Shown piece after piece: positions 18,659-27,800 of a stretch of 64,000 nt of DNA. Source of the DNA: Methylobacterium sp. R2-1 (GTDB lineage: Bacteria > Pseudomonadota > Alphaproteobacteria > Rhizobiales > Beijerinckiaceae); the NCBI RefSeq assembly GCF_014191355.1, contig NZ_JACHWM010000001.1:124001-188000 (forward strand). Direction: 5' to 3'. Below the pieces are notes generated by a model, which was not told the origin of the DNA, ran no database searches, and was given only the letters and a program-made list of their open reading frames with translations. Every line of letters begins with the position of its first letter. The first letter of the stretch is position 1. Made by a program: the position numbers and the translations under genes.

Positions 18659-20065
18659 TCAGGCGGGAATGCGGACCGTCGCCCGCAGCCCGCCCAGGGG
18701 GCTTTCGTGCAGCGCGACATCGCCGCCATGGGCGCGTGCGATGTCGCGGGCGATGGCGAGGCCGAGCCCGGAGCCGCCGGCATCCTGGCGGGAATCGTCG
18801 AGCCGCACGAACGGCTTGAACACCTCCTCGCGGCTCTCCGGCGGGATGCCGGGCCCGTCGTCGTCGATCGCGACGAGGAAGGCGCGATACTCGCGCTTGC
18901 CCGAGATCGCCACGGTGTCGGCGTAGCGCGCGGCGTTGGCGGCGAGGTTGAACAGGCAGCGGCGCATCGCATCCGGCCGCACGGTGACGAGCGGGCTGCC
19001 CTCGATCTCGACCGCCTCGACATGGGCGCCGAGCCGCTCGACGTCGCTGCGTAGATCCTCCAGCAGGATCCGCATATCGGTCTCGGCGGCGGTCTCGGCC
19101 GAGTCGCCGCGGGCAAAGGCGAGATAGCCCTCCAGCATCCGGCTCATCTCGTCCACATCCCGCTGGAGATCCTCCACCTCCGGGGTCTGCTCGACCAGGG
19201 CGAGCGAGAGCTTGAAGCGGGTGATGATGGTGCGCAGGTCGTGGCTCACGCCGTTGAGCATCGCCGTGCGCTGCTCCATGGCGCGTTCGATGCGCCGTTT
19301 CATCTCGATGAAGGCGTGGCCCGCCTGCCGGACCTCCCGGGCGCCGCGGGGCTTGAACTCGATCTCGCGGCCCTTGCCGAACCCTTCCGCCACCGCCGAG
19401 AGACGCAGGATCGGCTTAATCTGGTTGCGCAGGAACAGGATCGCCACGCCGAGTAGCACCAGCGACGAGCCGGTCATCCACAGCAGGAAGATGTGCGAGT
19501 TCGAGGCATAGGCTTGGTTGCGCCGGGCCGTGACGCGCATCACCCCCTCAGGGATCGCCACGCGGATTTCGATGAGGTTCGAGCGGCCGACCGTGTCGAT
19601 CCAGAACGGGCGTCGGATCTGGCGGCGGATCTCTTCCGACAGCACCTCGTCGAGGATCGAGAAGAACGGCCGCGGCCCCGGACTCGGCAGCTTGGCGCCC
19701 TTCAGGATGTCGATGTCGAGGTTCAGCCGCTCGCCGGCGATGCGCGAGATCGTCTCCGCATTCTTGTCCTGCGGATAGGACTCGTAGATGTCCATCAGCG
19801 CGGCGACGTCGGCGGTCACCGCCGCCGAGAGCCGACGGGTCACGAGCTGCCAGTGTCGCTCCATGAAGGTGTAGGCGATCACCGACTGGAGCAGCACCAT
19901 CGGCGCGATGATGATGATCAGCGAGCGGGCGTAGAGGCCCTTCGGCAGGGCGTCGCCGATGCCCCGGCTAATGCGCCGCCACCCCTTCCGGATCCGGCCG
20001 AAGACGGCCGCGAGCGCGCCGGCCCGGCGGGGTTCGCTCGAAGAGAGGCCGGCGGGGGCCGCCAT
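18659..20065 (-). CDS. EnvZ-like sensor histidine kinase
   Basis: Inner-membrane kinase that should phosphorylate the adjacent OmpR-type regulator. It is 468 aa from the ATG at 20065, with GAGGA four bases upstream. TM1 is about 50-70 (SLIIIIAPMVLLQSVIAYTF), then a periplasmic domain of about 120 residues, TM2 (IFLLWMTGSSLVLLGVAILFL), a HAMP linker, the HisKA helix with the phospho-acceptor in GVSHDLRTIITRF, and the HATPase domain with N box LAANAARY, DDDGPGIP and GGSGLGLAIA. It lies 7 bp after the regulator gene, third in a MarR-regulator-kinase operon. The signal is not known. Confidence 0.93.
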   Translation of the reverse strand: MAAPAGLSSSEPRRAGALAAVFGRIRKGWRRISRGIGDALPKGLYARSLIIIIAPMVLLQSVIAYTFMERHWQLVTRRLSAAVTADVAALMDIYESYPQDKNAETISRIAGERLNLDIDILKGAKLPSPGPRPFFSILDEVLSEEIRRQIRRPFWIDTVGRSNLIEIRVAIPEGVMRVTARRNQAYASNSHIFLLWMTGSSLVLLGVAILFLRNQIKPILRLSAVAEGFGKGREIEFKPRGAREVRQAGHAFIEMKRRIERAMEQRTAMLNGVSHDLRTIITRFKLSLALVEQTPEVEDLQRDVDEMSRMLEGYLAFARGDSAETAAETDMRILLEDLRSDVERLGAHVEAVEIEGSPLVTVRPDAMRRCLFNLAANAARYADTVAISGKREYRAFLVAIDDDGPGIPPESREEVFKPFVRLDDSRQDAGGSGLGLAIARDIARAHGGDVALHESPLGGLRATVRIPA

Positions 20066-20072
20066 GGGGTCC

Positions 20073-20801
20073 TCAATCGATGGCGAGGCGGTAGCCGACG
20101 CCGCGAACGGTGTGCAGGAAGCTCGGATTGGCCGGATCCGGCTCGATCTTACGGCGCAGGCGGTTGATCTGCACGTCGATGGTGCGCTCGGCCGCCAGGC
20201 CGCCGTTGCCCGCGAGCGTCTCGCGCTCGACATTGCCGCCCCGCGCCTGTGCCAGGATGGTTAGGATCTCGCGCTCGCGCTCGGTGATCTTCACCGGCTC
20301 GTTCTCGCGTCGCAACTCGCCCCGGTCGGCGCGGAAGCTGAAGGGCCCGAAGCTGACGGCATCCTCGCCGGAGAAGCGGGCGTCCGGCACGGCGGCATGG
20401 CGGCGGATGATGTTGTTGAGCCGCAGGATCAGCTCACGCGGCTCGAAGGGTTTGGGCAGGTAGTCGTCGGCGCCGATCTCAAGGCCCGTCACCCGGTCGT
20501 TGGGATTGGAGCGGGCGGTCAGCATCAGGATCGGCACCCGCGAGGTCTCGCGCACCGAGCGGGCATAGTCGAAGCCGCTCTCGCCGGGCATCATCACGTC
20601 GAGAACGAGCGCGTCGAACACGAAGCACTGGCCGCGCAGGCGCGCCTCGGCGGCGTTCGCGGCGGCCGTGACGCGGAACCCCTGCTCGGAGAGGAAGCGG
20701 GACAGGAGTTCGCGCACCCGCCGGTCGTCGTCGACGAGCAGGATGTGGGGCGCGTGGTCCGGAAGCTCGGGCCGCGCCCTTAGGGCGGTCTCGGCCGACA
20801 T
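20073..20801 (-). CDS. OmpR-family response regulator (PetR-like)
   Basis: Two-domain DNA-binding regulator of 242 aa. The receiver domain (about 18-132) has the acidic pair DDD, the phosphorylated Asp in [12 protein letters not shown], the Thr of MLTARS and the Lys of [13 protein letters not shown]. The winged-helix domain (about 150-242) ends [13 protein letters not shown]. Its ATG overlaps the stop of the preceding MarR gene by one base (TGATG), so the two are translationally coupled. The gene order MarR-OmpR-kinase beside ilvE resembles the petP-petR locus of Rhodobacter capsulatus, linked there to cytochrome bc1 expression; the same role here is inference. Confidence 0.92.
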   Translation of the reverse strand: MSAETALRARPELPDHAPHILLVDDDRRVRELLSRFLSEQGFRVTAAANAAEARLRGQCFVFDALVLDVMMPGESGFDYARSVRETSRVPILMLTARSNPNDRVTGLEIGADDYLPKPFEPRELILRLNNIIRRHAAVPDARFSGEDAVSFGPFSFRADRGELRRENEPVKITEREREILTILAQARGGNVERETLAGNGGLAAERTIDVQINRLRRKIEPDPANPSFLHTVRGVGYRLAID

Positions 20802-21451
20802 CAGACGCGCACCGTCGTGCGGCGCGCCATCAGCCGGCGGATCGCGGCGCGCTCCGCCGGTTCGATCATCGCGAGCAGGAAATCCTGGGCGGACGCCGCA
20901 CGGGCGCCGCGCCCGCCGTCAGCCTCGTCCTCCTCGGCCGGCGCATCGAGCGCCCGCACGATCCGGCGAACCTGGACGCGGGTGAGGTCGGCCGTCAGCG
21001 CCCGGCCGGACGGGGTGCAGAACAGGAGCCGCTGACGCCGGTCGCTCGTGCCGGTCTGCTGCTCGACATAGCCCTGATCGATCAAATCCTTGAGTACCCG
21101 GTTGAGGCTCTGCTTGGTGATGCGCAGGATATCGAGGAGTTCGGCGATGGTGAGGCCGGGATAGCGATCGACGAAGTGCAGCACCCGGTGATGCGCCCGG
21201 CCGAAGCCGTACTGCGCCAGAATCCGGTCGGGATCGCCGACGAAATCGCGATAGGCGAAGAACAGAAGTTCGATCAGGTCGTCGCTCTCGCCGCCCGTCG
21301 CCGGACAGCTCGGGAGTGAAGCCTCACCCGGAGCCTGTACCGCTGCGTCGGCGTCTGGCGTCATCACACGGTCCACGTCGTGAAAACCTCGGTCGGCAGT
21401 AGATCGCGGGGCTCCGGACGGCCCGGGAAGATAAGTCAGTGTTGTTGACAT
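20801..21451 (-). CDS. MarR-family regulator (PetP-like)
   Basis: Cytosolic winged-helix regulator, 216 aa from the ATG at 21451. A start at 21364 ([10 protein letters not shown]) is also possible, since the first 29 residues look disordered. The core (about 58-160) has [23 protein letters not shown], the recognition helix [18 protein letters not shown] and the wing [10 protein letters not shown]. The C-terminus is an acidic linker ([10 protein letters not shown]) and a short helix. It is first in the operon with the response regulator and kinase, and divergent from ilvE, with 133 bp between them holding both promoters. PetP-type MarR proteins accompany PetR in purple bacteria. Confidence 0.9.
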   Translation of the reverse strand: MSTTLTYLPGPSGAPRSTADRGFHDVDRVMTPDADAAVQAPGEASLPSCPATGGESDDLIELLFFAYRDFVGDPDRILAQYGFGRAHHRVLHFVDRYPGLTIAELLDILRITKQSLNRVLKDLIDQGYVEQQTGTSDRRQRLLFCTPSGRALTADLTRVQVRRIVRALDAPAEEDEADGGRGARAASAQDFLLAMIEPAERAAIRRLMARRTTVRV

Positions 21452-21584
21452 ATCTCAGCCCCATTGCTACCCGTCAACCCTGCCGGTCCAGTCGCTCGCT
21501 GCATCGTTCTGCGTCCGCGCGCCGGCTCCTGCCCCACCCTGCGACCCCGTGCTTCGCCGAGGCCGCGCAGAGGAACTTCGAGAA

Positions 21585-22472
21585 ATGTCCGTGATTCCCT
21601 TCGATGAGCGCGAAGGTACGATCTGGTTCGACGGTGCCATGGTGCCGTGGCGCGAGGCGAAGATCCACGTGCTCAGCCACGGCCTCCACTACGGATCGTC
21701 GGTGTTCGAGGGCGAGCGGGCCTATGGCGGCCGAATCTTCAAGAGCCGCGAGCATTCCGAGCGTTTGCGCCGCTCGGCTCAGCTTCTCGATTTCGAGATC
21801 CCGTACTCCGTCGACGAGATCGAGGCGGCCAAGGCCCAGGTGCTGGCGACCAGCGGCCTTCAGGACGCCTACCTGCGCCCCGTCGCGTGGCGCGGCTCGG
21901 AGATGATGGGCGTGGCGGCGCAGAAGAACACCATCCACCTCGCCATCGCCGCTTGGGAGTGGCCGAGCTACTTCGATCCGGCGACCAAGATGAAGGGCAT
22001 CCGCCTCGACATCGCCGATTACCGCCGTCCCGATCCGCGCACCGCGCCCTCCACCTCGAAGGCGGCGGGCCTGTATATGATCTGCACGATCTCGAAGCAC
22101 CGCGCCGAGAACAAGGGCTATGCCGACGCGCTCATGCTCGACTGGGAGGACAACGTCGCCGAGTGCACCGGCGCCAACGTCTTCTTCATCACTGATGGCG
22201 TGATCCACACCCCCCAGGCCGACCGCTTCCTCAACGGCATCACCCGCCAGACCGTGATCGAGCTGGCCAAGCGCCGCGGGATCGAGGTCATCGAGCGGCG
22301 CATCCGCCCCGAGGAGCTGACGGGTTTCTCCGAGTGCTTCATCACCGGCTCGGCCGCCGAGGTGACGCCGGTCTCGGAGATCGGCCCCTACCGCTTCACG
22401 CCGGCGGCCCTGACCAAGGCGCTGATGGACGACTACCTCGCCGAAGTGCAGCCGCGGGCGGCCGCCGCTTAA
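21585..22472 (+). CDS. ilvE: Branched-chain amino acid aminotransferase
   Basis: Fold-type IV PLP enzyme that makes Ile, Leu and Val from their 2-oxo acids, with glutamate as donor. It is 295 aa from the ATG at 21585; GAGGA lies 10 bases upstream and a GTG at 21549 is less likely. Visible: WFDGAMVPWREAKIHVLSHGLHYGSSVFEGERAY at the N-terminus, the Schiff-base Lys in YRRPDPRTAPSTSKAAGLY (the lysine of TSKAAG), NVAECTGANVFF and GITRQTVIELA, and the C-terminal ECFITGSAAEVTPV. It is divergent from the PetP-like gene and followed by a perfect 12-bp hairpin. Confidence 0.97.
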   Translation: MSVIPFDEREGTIWFDGAMVPWREAKIHVLSHGLHYGSSVFEGERAYGGRIFKSREHSERLRRSAQLLDFEIPYSVDEIEAAKAQVLATSGLQDAYLRPVAWRGSEMMGVAAQKNTIHLAIAAWEWPSYFDPATKMKGIRLDIADYRRPDPRTAPSTSKAAGLYMICTISKHRAENKGYADALMLDWEDNVAECTGANVFFITDGVIHTPQADRFLNGITRQTVIELAKRRGIEVIERRIRPEELTGFSECFITGSAAEVTPVSEIGPYRFTPAALTKALMDDYLAEVQPRAAAA

Positions 22473-22483
22473 GGGTTGCGCCA

Positions 22484-22519
22484 CGAAGTTCCGGGCCCCT
22501 CACCAAGCCCGGAACTTCG
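22484..22519 (+). terminator. Perfect 12-bp inverted repeat after ilvE
   Basis: CGAAGTTCCGGG and CCCGGAACTTCG are perfectly complementary around a 12-base loop, starting 12 bp after ilvE. It should form an ilvE terminator or end-stabilising hairpin. Its right arm includes the GGAAC of the EcfG-type promoter of the next gene. Confidence 0.65.
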
Positions 22520-22535
22520 CAACGGTCTTCGCGTT
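22511..22535 (+). promoter_or_regulatory. EcfG-type (general stress) promoter
   Basis: GGAAC (22511-22515), exactly 16 bases, then CGTT (22532-22535) match the alphaproteobacterial EcfG consensus. The predicted start of transcription is near 22542, about 30 bases before the DUF3072 ATG at 22571. The -35 element overlaps the right arm of the ilvE hairpin. An EcfG-type sigma factor is encoded at 14366-15115. Confidence 0.7.
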
Positions 22536-22570
22536 CATGAGAACAATACATGAACGAAGTGAGAGCGTCG

Positions 22571-22822
22571 ATGACCCGTAAAACGACCAAGGATCAAGCT
22601 GCGGCCGAGAACCCGAAATCCGATCCGACCGACGACTCGAACCGGATCAAGGATCCGGACGAGTGGACGACCGGCTCCGAGCCGATGACGGGGGCGCAGG
22701 CCTCCTACCTCAAGACCCTGTCCGAACAGGCTAAGTCTCCGGAGGCCTTCGAGGCCGATCTCGACAAGGCGGAAGCCTCGAAGCGCATTGACTCTCTGCG
22801 TAAGGAGACCGGTAAGGACTGA
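22571..22822 (+). CDS. DUF3072 small hydrophilic protein
   Basis: An 83-aa highly charged cytosolic protein of the DUF3072 family, function unknown. It begins MTRKTTKDQAAAENPKS at the ATG at 22571. An ATG at 22550 is in frame but sits only 15 bases after the promoter -10 element. The family core is DPDEWTTGSEPMTGAQASYLKTLSEQA, which ends in a helix, then FEADLDKAEASKRIDSLRKE. There is no hydrophobic segment. The GGAAC-N16-CGTT promoter just upstream suggests induction in the general stress response, which fits a small hydrophilic, possibly protective protein (inference). Confidence 0.87.
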   Translation: MTRKTTKDQAAAENPKSDPTDDSNRIKDPDEWTTGSEPMTGAQASYLKTLSEQAKSPEAFEADLDKAEASKRIDSLRKETGKD

Positions 22823-23093
22823 TCGATCAGCGATCCACACGAACATCGGGCGACGCCGACGCAATCCAGCGTCGTCCGAGTGACTGCAGTACATTCTCCT
22901 GCGGTCGGTGGCCAGATCGGCTCAAAGGCTTCGCGGGACGCCTCACAACTTTTGTCGTCTCCCTCGAAACCAATGATACTCCGGCAGGGAGGGATCAGCG
23001 CTGTTAGGGCGGGTTTTATGAGACGCCTTTAAGCTCGCCGCAAGTTTCGATCGGTAGCGTGCCGCAACAGCAATTGGTTCGGAACGATCTGTC

Positions 23094-23312
23094 GTGCCTC
23101 CGCTCTCCTCCGACCCGCAAATCGTCCGCTGCATTGCGTCGTTGCGTGATGCCTGCCAACGATTTTCGCGGCATGATGGTGGTGCGACGGCGATCGAGTA
23201 TGGATTGGTCTGCACCTTCGTTGGGCTCGCAATCCTTGCCGGGCTGCAGGTCTTCGGAAGTACGCTGATGCAAGCCTATCCGAAGATCGTGAGCTTCCCC
23301 ACGATCGAGTAG
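23094..23312 (+). CDS. Flp/Fap-type prepilin
   Basis: A 72-aa type IVb pilin precursor of the Flp family, exported, processed by a TadV/CpaA prepilin peptidase and assembled in tight-adherence pili. It starts with GTG at 23094. The leader (SDPQIVRCIASLRDACQRFSRHD) is longer than usual; processing should occur at GGATAIEYGLV, where the Glu sits at +5 of the mature form. The hydrophobic assembly helix is AIEYGLVCTFVGLAILAGLQVFG. It is an orphan here: no cpa/tad genes lie within the window, and a neighbouring DUF937 gene is convergent. The Shine-Dalgarno is weak, and a downstream start is not seen. Confidence 0.85.
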   Translation: MPPLSSDPQIVRCIASLRDACQRFSRHDGGATAIEYGLVCTFVGLAILAGLQVFGSTLMQAYPKIVSFPTIE

Positions 23313-23407
23313 CGCTTCAAATTTGTGTTCTTTACTTCTACCGCGAAGCCTTATGAACGCACGGTTTCGTTCTGACGGCTTGAAGGCAAGCGAGCCTTGA
23401 GTGGTCG

Positions 23408-24196
23408 TCAGTTCTTGCCGCCGGGCTTGCGTTTCGACGGAATGGATCCTCCGGTATCGGGACCGGCAGTCCGTGAAGACGAGGGGGCGGTTCCTGCTTT
23501 CGACGGATCGACCTCCGGCTTCGTCTGGCTCCAGAACGCGTCGAACGCATCCTTCATCGCCTTGACGTTCTGCTCCTGAACCTCTGCGCCGGTCTGGAGC
23601 ATCTGCTGGATCACCTCCATTGAGGCCTTCGTCGCGTCCGCCGCTGGCGCAGCCTCCGCCTTTCGGCCCGTCGAGCGCGGCTCGGGAGCTCGTGCCGGGG
23701 GCGGCGCCGCGGGCGTCATCTGCGCTGCGGCCGCGCTGAGGCCGTTGAGCCAATCCGTCCATAACGTGCCGACGGGATATGGGGAGGGCGGCGTCTCCGC
23801 GGCCGGAGCCGGGGCGGGTGCGTTGAGAAGCAGATGGACGATGCCGGCGACGATCATGCCGGCCATGATCGGCAGCATCTGCCGGAGGGCCTGGGATCCG
23901 ACGCCGCTTGCCGCCGAGGCCTGCTGAATTACCGCCTGCGCGATCATGGGTGAGCCGAACAGCCCCGCCAGCATGTCGGCGCCTCCCTGCGGCGCCTTCC
24001 CCGGCTGGGCGAGCCCGAACAGGCGTCCGAAGCCCATCGGATCGGCTCCGGCGTTTCGCTGCATGCCCATGGACAGAGCCGGCAGCAAGGCCTCCATCGC
24101 GCGGCGGGTCTGCTCCGGTGTGAGGCCGAATTGCTGCCCGAAGGCCTGCACGCTCGCGTCGCCCTGGCTCTGAAGGATGTCGAACATCGTGTACAT
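23408..24196 (-). CDS. DUF937 domain protein
   Basis: A 262-aa protein with the DUF937 fold, role unknown. The ATG at 24196 has GAGG nine bases upstream; a second ATG three codons on (24187) is possible, and the frame is open to 24334. Residues 1-130 carry the family pattern (MFDILQSQGDASVQAFGQQFGLT, LLPALSMGM, GVGSQALRQMLPIMAGMIVAGIVHLLLNAP), ending in one hydrophobic helix. The remainder is Ala/Pro-rich with a predicted amphipathic helix MEVIQQMLQTGAEVQEQNVKAMKDAFDAFW and a basic Gly/Lys tail. DUF937 proteins resemble YidB, but no role is assigned here. It lies downstream of the MATE pump, 261 bp away. Confidence 0.85.
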   Translation of the reverse strand: MYTMFDILQSQGDASVQAFGQQFGLTPEQTRRAMEALLPALSMGMQRNAGADPMGFGRLFGLAQPGKAPQGGADMLAGLFGSPMIAQAVIQQASAASGVGSQALRQMLPIMAGMIVAGIVHLLLNAPAPAPAAETPPSPYPVGTLWTDWLNGLSAAAAQMTPAAPPPARAPEPRSTGRKAEAAPAADATKASMEVIQQMLQTGAEVQEQNVKAMKDAFDAFWSQTKPEVDPSKAGTAPSSSRTAGPDTGGSIPSKRKPGGKN

Positions 24197-24457
24197 GGCC
24201 GGGCGCCTCGAAGCAGCAACGGTCCGGATGCCGAACGCTTTCGGGTCTTGCGACGATCGCGCCGTGACAACGAGCGCATGTCGCGGGCCCATCCTCGTTC
24301 CGGCCGCGCGCCGGCGATTACCGTCGACACTCACGCCCGGAGGCTCGCCGGAACGGCCTCAGCCGCAAGTGTGTCGCAACCGGACGGGGCTGACCAGCAC
24401 TAAGCCCGATTTCGCGCCGATTTCCTTAGGGATAGCGGCGGTTCGGTGCCGGGATTG

Positions 24458-25909
24458 TCAAAGGGACATTCCGCTGGAGGGCGCTGCCTGCACCGCTTCA
24501 TCGGCCGAGGGGGGATCGATGGTCGAGCCTGCCACTTTCCTCACACCGCGCTCGAGTCGGCTCACGGTTCGGAAGGCGAAGGCGAGACCCGCCACGCCGA
24601 AGGCGATCGATCCGATGCCGGTGCCGGCGATCACGCCCTCAGGTCCGTACCACGCCGCTCCCATGAGGGCGGGCGGGACCGTGCCGAGTGTCGCCCGTCC
24701 CCAGTTCAACAGGGTCGAGATGAAGGGGAAACCGAGATTGTTGAACGAGGCATTGGCGAGGAACAGGAGCCCGTTGAAGAACCAGACCGGCCCGCTCACC
24801 AGGCAGAAGAAGCCGAACAGTTCGGCTGCGACACCCTTGAGTTCGAAAGCGCTGGCCAAAGGTTCTCGCGCCAGGGCCAGGAGAAGCCAGACGACGACGA
24901 CGTAAAGCGCTGTCACTCCCGCGCCGACCCGGAGCACGCCGCGCATCCGGTCGAAGCGGCCCGCGCCCCAGTTCTGGCCTAGGATCGGGCCGATCGAGCC
25001 CGACATCGCGAACAGCCCACAGAAGGCGACCGGGGCAAGACGCTCGATCACCACGTTTCCGGCGATCGCCGGAGGCCCGAAGCCGGACAAGGCATGCGCC
25101 ACGAAGGCGCTGGCGATCGAGGGGGCGAGGTTGGTGAGCACCGCCGGCCCGGCGATGCGGGCCACCAGCGGCAGATCGCCGAGGATGGCGGCGAGGTGCG
25201 GCGCTTCGAGCAGCCGGTAGCGCCGGACCCCGGCCCAGCCGACGGCCACGAAGGTCACCCGGGCCACGCAGACGGCGAGCGCGGCGCCGTCCACGCCGAG
25301 ACCGAAGCCGAAGATCAGAAGCGGATCGACGAACACGGTGATGACGGCACCGCCGAGCGTGACGTACATCGCCTCGCGCGCCGCCCCGACTGCGCGCAGG
25401 AGGCCGGTGAACAGCATGCCCGGCCCGAGCAGCAGGTTCGACGGCAGGCTGATCCAGAGATAGCGCTTGGCGACGTCGAGGGTGTGCCCCTCGGCGCCGA
25501 TGGCCGAGAGCAGCGGGTCGAGCACGGCGAGCAGGAAGGCGGCAAGGAGCCCCGACGCGATCATGCAGTGGACGGTGACCGAGGTCGCGATCCGCCGTCC
25601 CCCGGAGGAATCGTTCGCGCCGATCGCCCGCGAGACGAGCGCGCCGGCGGCGATCATCAGGCCGATATTGATGGCAATGGCGAAGAACTGGACGATCGAA
25701 GCGAAGCCGACCGCGGCGGTGAGTGCCGGGTCTCCGAGCTTCGAGACGTAGAACAACGACAAGAGATCAACGGCGAAGATCGCCATCAGGCCGACGGAAC
25801 CGGTCGCACTCATCACTACGACGTGGCGTAGGATCGAACCCGAGACGAAGCGCGCCGTGCCCTCGTCCCGACTCCGCTCCGGCACCTCACCTTCGCCCAC
25901 GTCAGGCAT
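24458..25909 (-). CDS. MATE family efflux transporter
   Basis: Inner-membrane multidrug/toxin extrusion pump, driven by a Na+ or H+ gradient. It is 483 aa from the ATG at 25909, which overlaps the upstream antiporter's stop by 8 bases, so the two are likely co-transcribed; an ATG at 25921 is also in frame. About 12 transmembrane helices are visible, in two halves of six. Family cues are the N-terminal half with VDLLSLFYVSKLGDPALTAAVGFASI and AAGALVSRAIGAND, and the second-half LAPVAFCGLFAMSGSIGPILGQNWGAGR, the equivalent of the first. Substrates cannot be read from the sequence. Confidence 0.92.
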   Translation of the reverse strand: MPDVGEGEVPERSRDEGTARFVSGSILRHVVVMSATGSVGLMAIFAVDLLSLFYVSKLGDPALTAAVGFASIVQFFAIAINIGLMIAAGALVSRAIGANDSSGGRRIATSVTVHCMIASGLLAAFLLAVLDPLLSAIGAEGHTLDVAKRYLWISLPSNLLLGPGMLFTGLLRAVGAAREAMYVTLGGAVITVFVDPLLIFGFGLGVDGAALAVCVARVTFVAVGWAGVRRYRLLEAPHLAAILGDLPLVARIAGPAVLTNLAPSIASAFVAHALSGFGPPAIAGNVVIERLAPVAFCGLFAMSGSIGPILGQNWGAGRFDRMRGVLRVGAGVTALYVVVVWLLLALAREPLASAFELKGVAAELFGFFCLVSGPVWFFNGLLFLANASFNNLGFPFISTLLNWGRATLGTVPPALMGAAWYGPEGVIAGTGIGSIAFGVAGLAFAFRTVSRLERGVRKVAGSTIDPPSADEAVQAAPSSGMSL

Positions 25910-27800
25910 TCGGCTCGGCATCCTCGGGTTCGAGCGCGCGAGCAGCGGATTCGTGCGGCTGCGGTTCGATCAGGCCGCGGGTCTCGGCGCTGAGCGCCCG
26001 CGACGGGCTCTTCGGCGCGGTGAGCGGTTCAGGCCGCAATTCCGGAGTTCCGCGCAGCCAGCCGGACCCGTCCGGCATGGCCCCTGCCTGCTGCAGCACG
26101 AGGCGGGCGACGTCACGCTTGCGTACGTCCTCGACGCGGCGCGCAGCGGCCTCGGCGGAAAGCCCGAGACTTTCGAGGGCGGCGCGACCGAAGCCGAGGG
26201 CGGATTCGACGGTCTCGCGAAGCTGGAAATCGACGTCGCGGTTCATCAACTCGATGGCGTGCGTGCGGTCGTAGGCCCGCACGTAGGTGCGCACGTTCGG
26301 GAACTCCTCGTGGACGATGTCGACGATCTTCAGCGCTGCCGGCGCATCGTCGATGCAGACGCAGATCAGCTCCGCTTTCGCGAGGCCGGAGGCGCGCAGC
26401 ACGTCGAGCCGGGTGCCATCGCCGTAATAGATGCGGAAGCCGAAACTCGTCGCGTTGCGGATCTGCTCGACGTCCTTGTCGATGACGGTGATGTTGATGC
26501 CCTCCGCCAGCAGCACCTGCGCCAGGATCTGCCCGAAGCGGCCGAAGCCCACCACGAGCACGCGGGTGTCGCCGGATTCCTGCGCCTCGCCGACGTCGGA
26601 GGGCGGCTCGGCCTCCTTGGGGCGGCGGGCGATCAGCGCGTCGAGCCCCTTGGCGGCGATCGGCCCGACCAGCATGGTGAGAGCGGCGAGCGCGACGCAG
26701 AAGCGGGTCACGTCCGAGGCGAGGATGCGCAGGTCGCCCGCCGCCGGCAGGATCACGAAGGCGAATTCGCCGGCCGGCGCCAGAACCGCCGCGCCGCGCA
26801 GGGCGTCGAGCCAGGGCGAACCGAACAGGCGGAACAGCCCGGCGACGAGGGCGATCTTCACGGCGATCGCCGCCATGGTCGCGGCGAGCAGCGCCAGCCA
26901 GTGATTCGTGAGCAGGCCGCCGTCGATCGACATGCCGACGCTCATGAAGAACAGGCCGAGCAGCATGCCGCGGAACGGCTCGATATCGGCCTCGAGCTGA
27001 TGGCGAAAGTTCGACTCGGCGAGCATCACGCCCGCGAGGAAGGCGCCCATCGCCATGGAGAGGCCGGCCTTCTCCATCACCAGCGCCGTGCCGAGCACGA
27101 CAAGGAGGGCGGCTGCCGTCATGACCTCACGTCCGCCCGCGGCCGCGAGCAGGCGGAAGAACGGGTTGAGGCCGTAGCGCCCGACGAGCACCACGCCCGC
27201 CACCGCGACCGCCGCGCGGCCGGTGGAGCGCAGGCCCTCGTCGAGCCAGCCGTCCTTCGGCGTGGCGCCGGCCGAGGCCAGCAGCGGCAGCAGCGCCAGG
27301 ATTGCTACCACCGAGATGTCCTGGAACAGGAGCACCGCGAAGGAGCGCCCGCCATAGGGTGAGCCGAGATCGCCGCGCTCCTCCAGCAGTTGGAGCGCGA
27401 CGGCCGTGGCGGAGAGCGCGATGGCGATGCCGACGACGCTCGCCGCCGCCGGCGTCAGGCCGTAGGCGAGGGCCGCCCCCGCGATGACGAGCGAGCAGAG
27501 AGCGAGCTGAGCGGCACCGAGCCCGAAGATGTCGCGCCGCATCGAGACGAGTCGCGTAATCTCGAGTTCGAGTCCGACGATGAAGAGCAGGAGAACCACG
27601 CCAATCTCGGCGACGCTCGCCGCGGTCTCGGGCTCCGCAATCAGCGAGAAGCCGGCCGGGCCGATCACCACGCCCGCCACGAGATAGCCGAGCACCGCAC
27701 TCTGGCCGAGCAGACGCACGAGCGGAACGCCGATCACCGCTGCCGACAGAAACGTCAGCACCGGCGGCAGGAAGCTGGCATGGTCCGTGGCGCTCGCCAT
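25902..27800 (-). CDS. CPA2 monovalent cation:proton antiporter (KefB/KefC-like)
   Basis: Inner-membrane K+ or Na+/H+ antiporter of 632 aa. The membrane domain (about 10-390) has 12-13 helices, including FIVGLELEI and the pair GIAIALSATAVALQLLEERGDL, and the cation-binding loop LFQDISVVAILALLPLL. A cytosolic TrkA-N domain (about 410-530) has the Rossmann signature VLVVGFGRFGQILAQ and binds nucleotide. After TrkA-N it has a ~100-residue tail without clear domain. No glutathione-gating KefF/KefG partner is adjacent. It overlaps the MATE gene by 8 bases; the shared transcript would couple ion and drug efflux (inference). Confidence 0.93.
   Translation of the reverse strand: MASATDHASFLPPVLTFLSAAVIGVPLVRLLGQSAVLGYLVAGVVIGPAGFSLIAEPETAASVAEIGVVLLLFIVGLELEITRLVSMRRDIFGLGAAQLALCSLVIAGAALAYGLTPAAASVVGIAIALSATAVALQLLEERGDLGSPYGGRSFAVLLFQDISVVAILALLPLLASAGATPKDGWLDEGLRSTGRAAVAVAGVVLVGRYGLNPFFRLLAAAGGREVMTAAALLVVLGTALVMEKAGLSMAMGAFLAGVMLAESNFRHQLEADIEPFRGMLLGLFFMSVGMSIDGGLLTNHWLALLAATMAAIAVKIALVAGLFRLFGSPWLDALRGAAVLAPAGEFAFVILPAAGDLRILASDVTRFCVALAALTMLVGPIAAKGLDALIARRPKEAEPPSDVGEAQESGDTRVLVVGFGRFGQILAQVLLAEGINITVIDKDVEQIRNATSFGFRIYYGDGTRLDVLRASGLAKAELICVCIDDAPAALKIVDIVHEEFPNVRTYVRAYDRTHAIELMNRDVDFQLRETVESALGFGRAALESLGLSAEAAARRVEDVRKRDVARLVLQQAGAMPDGSGWLRGTPELRPEPLTAPKSPSRALSAETRGLIEPQPHESAARALEPEDAEPNA

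Noticed and set aside
24265..24301. GGAAC on the minus strand upstream of the DUF937 gene
   Set aside because: No CGTT at 16-17 bases.
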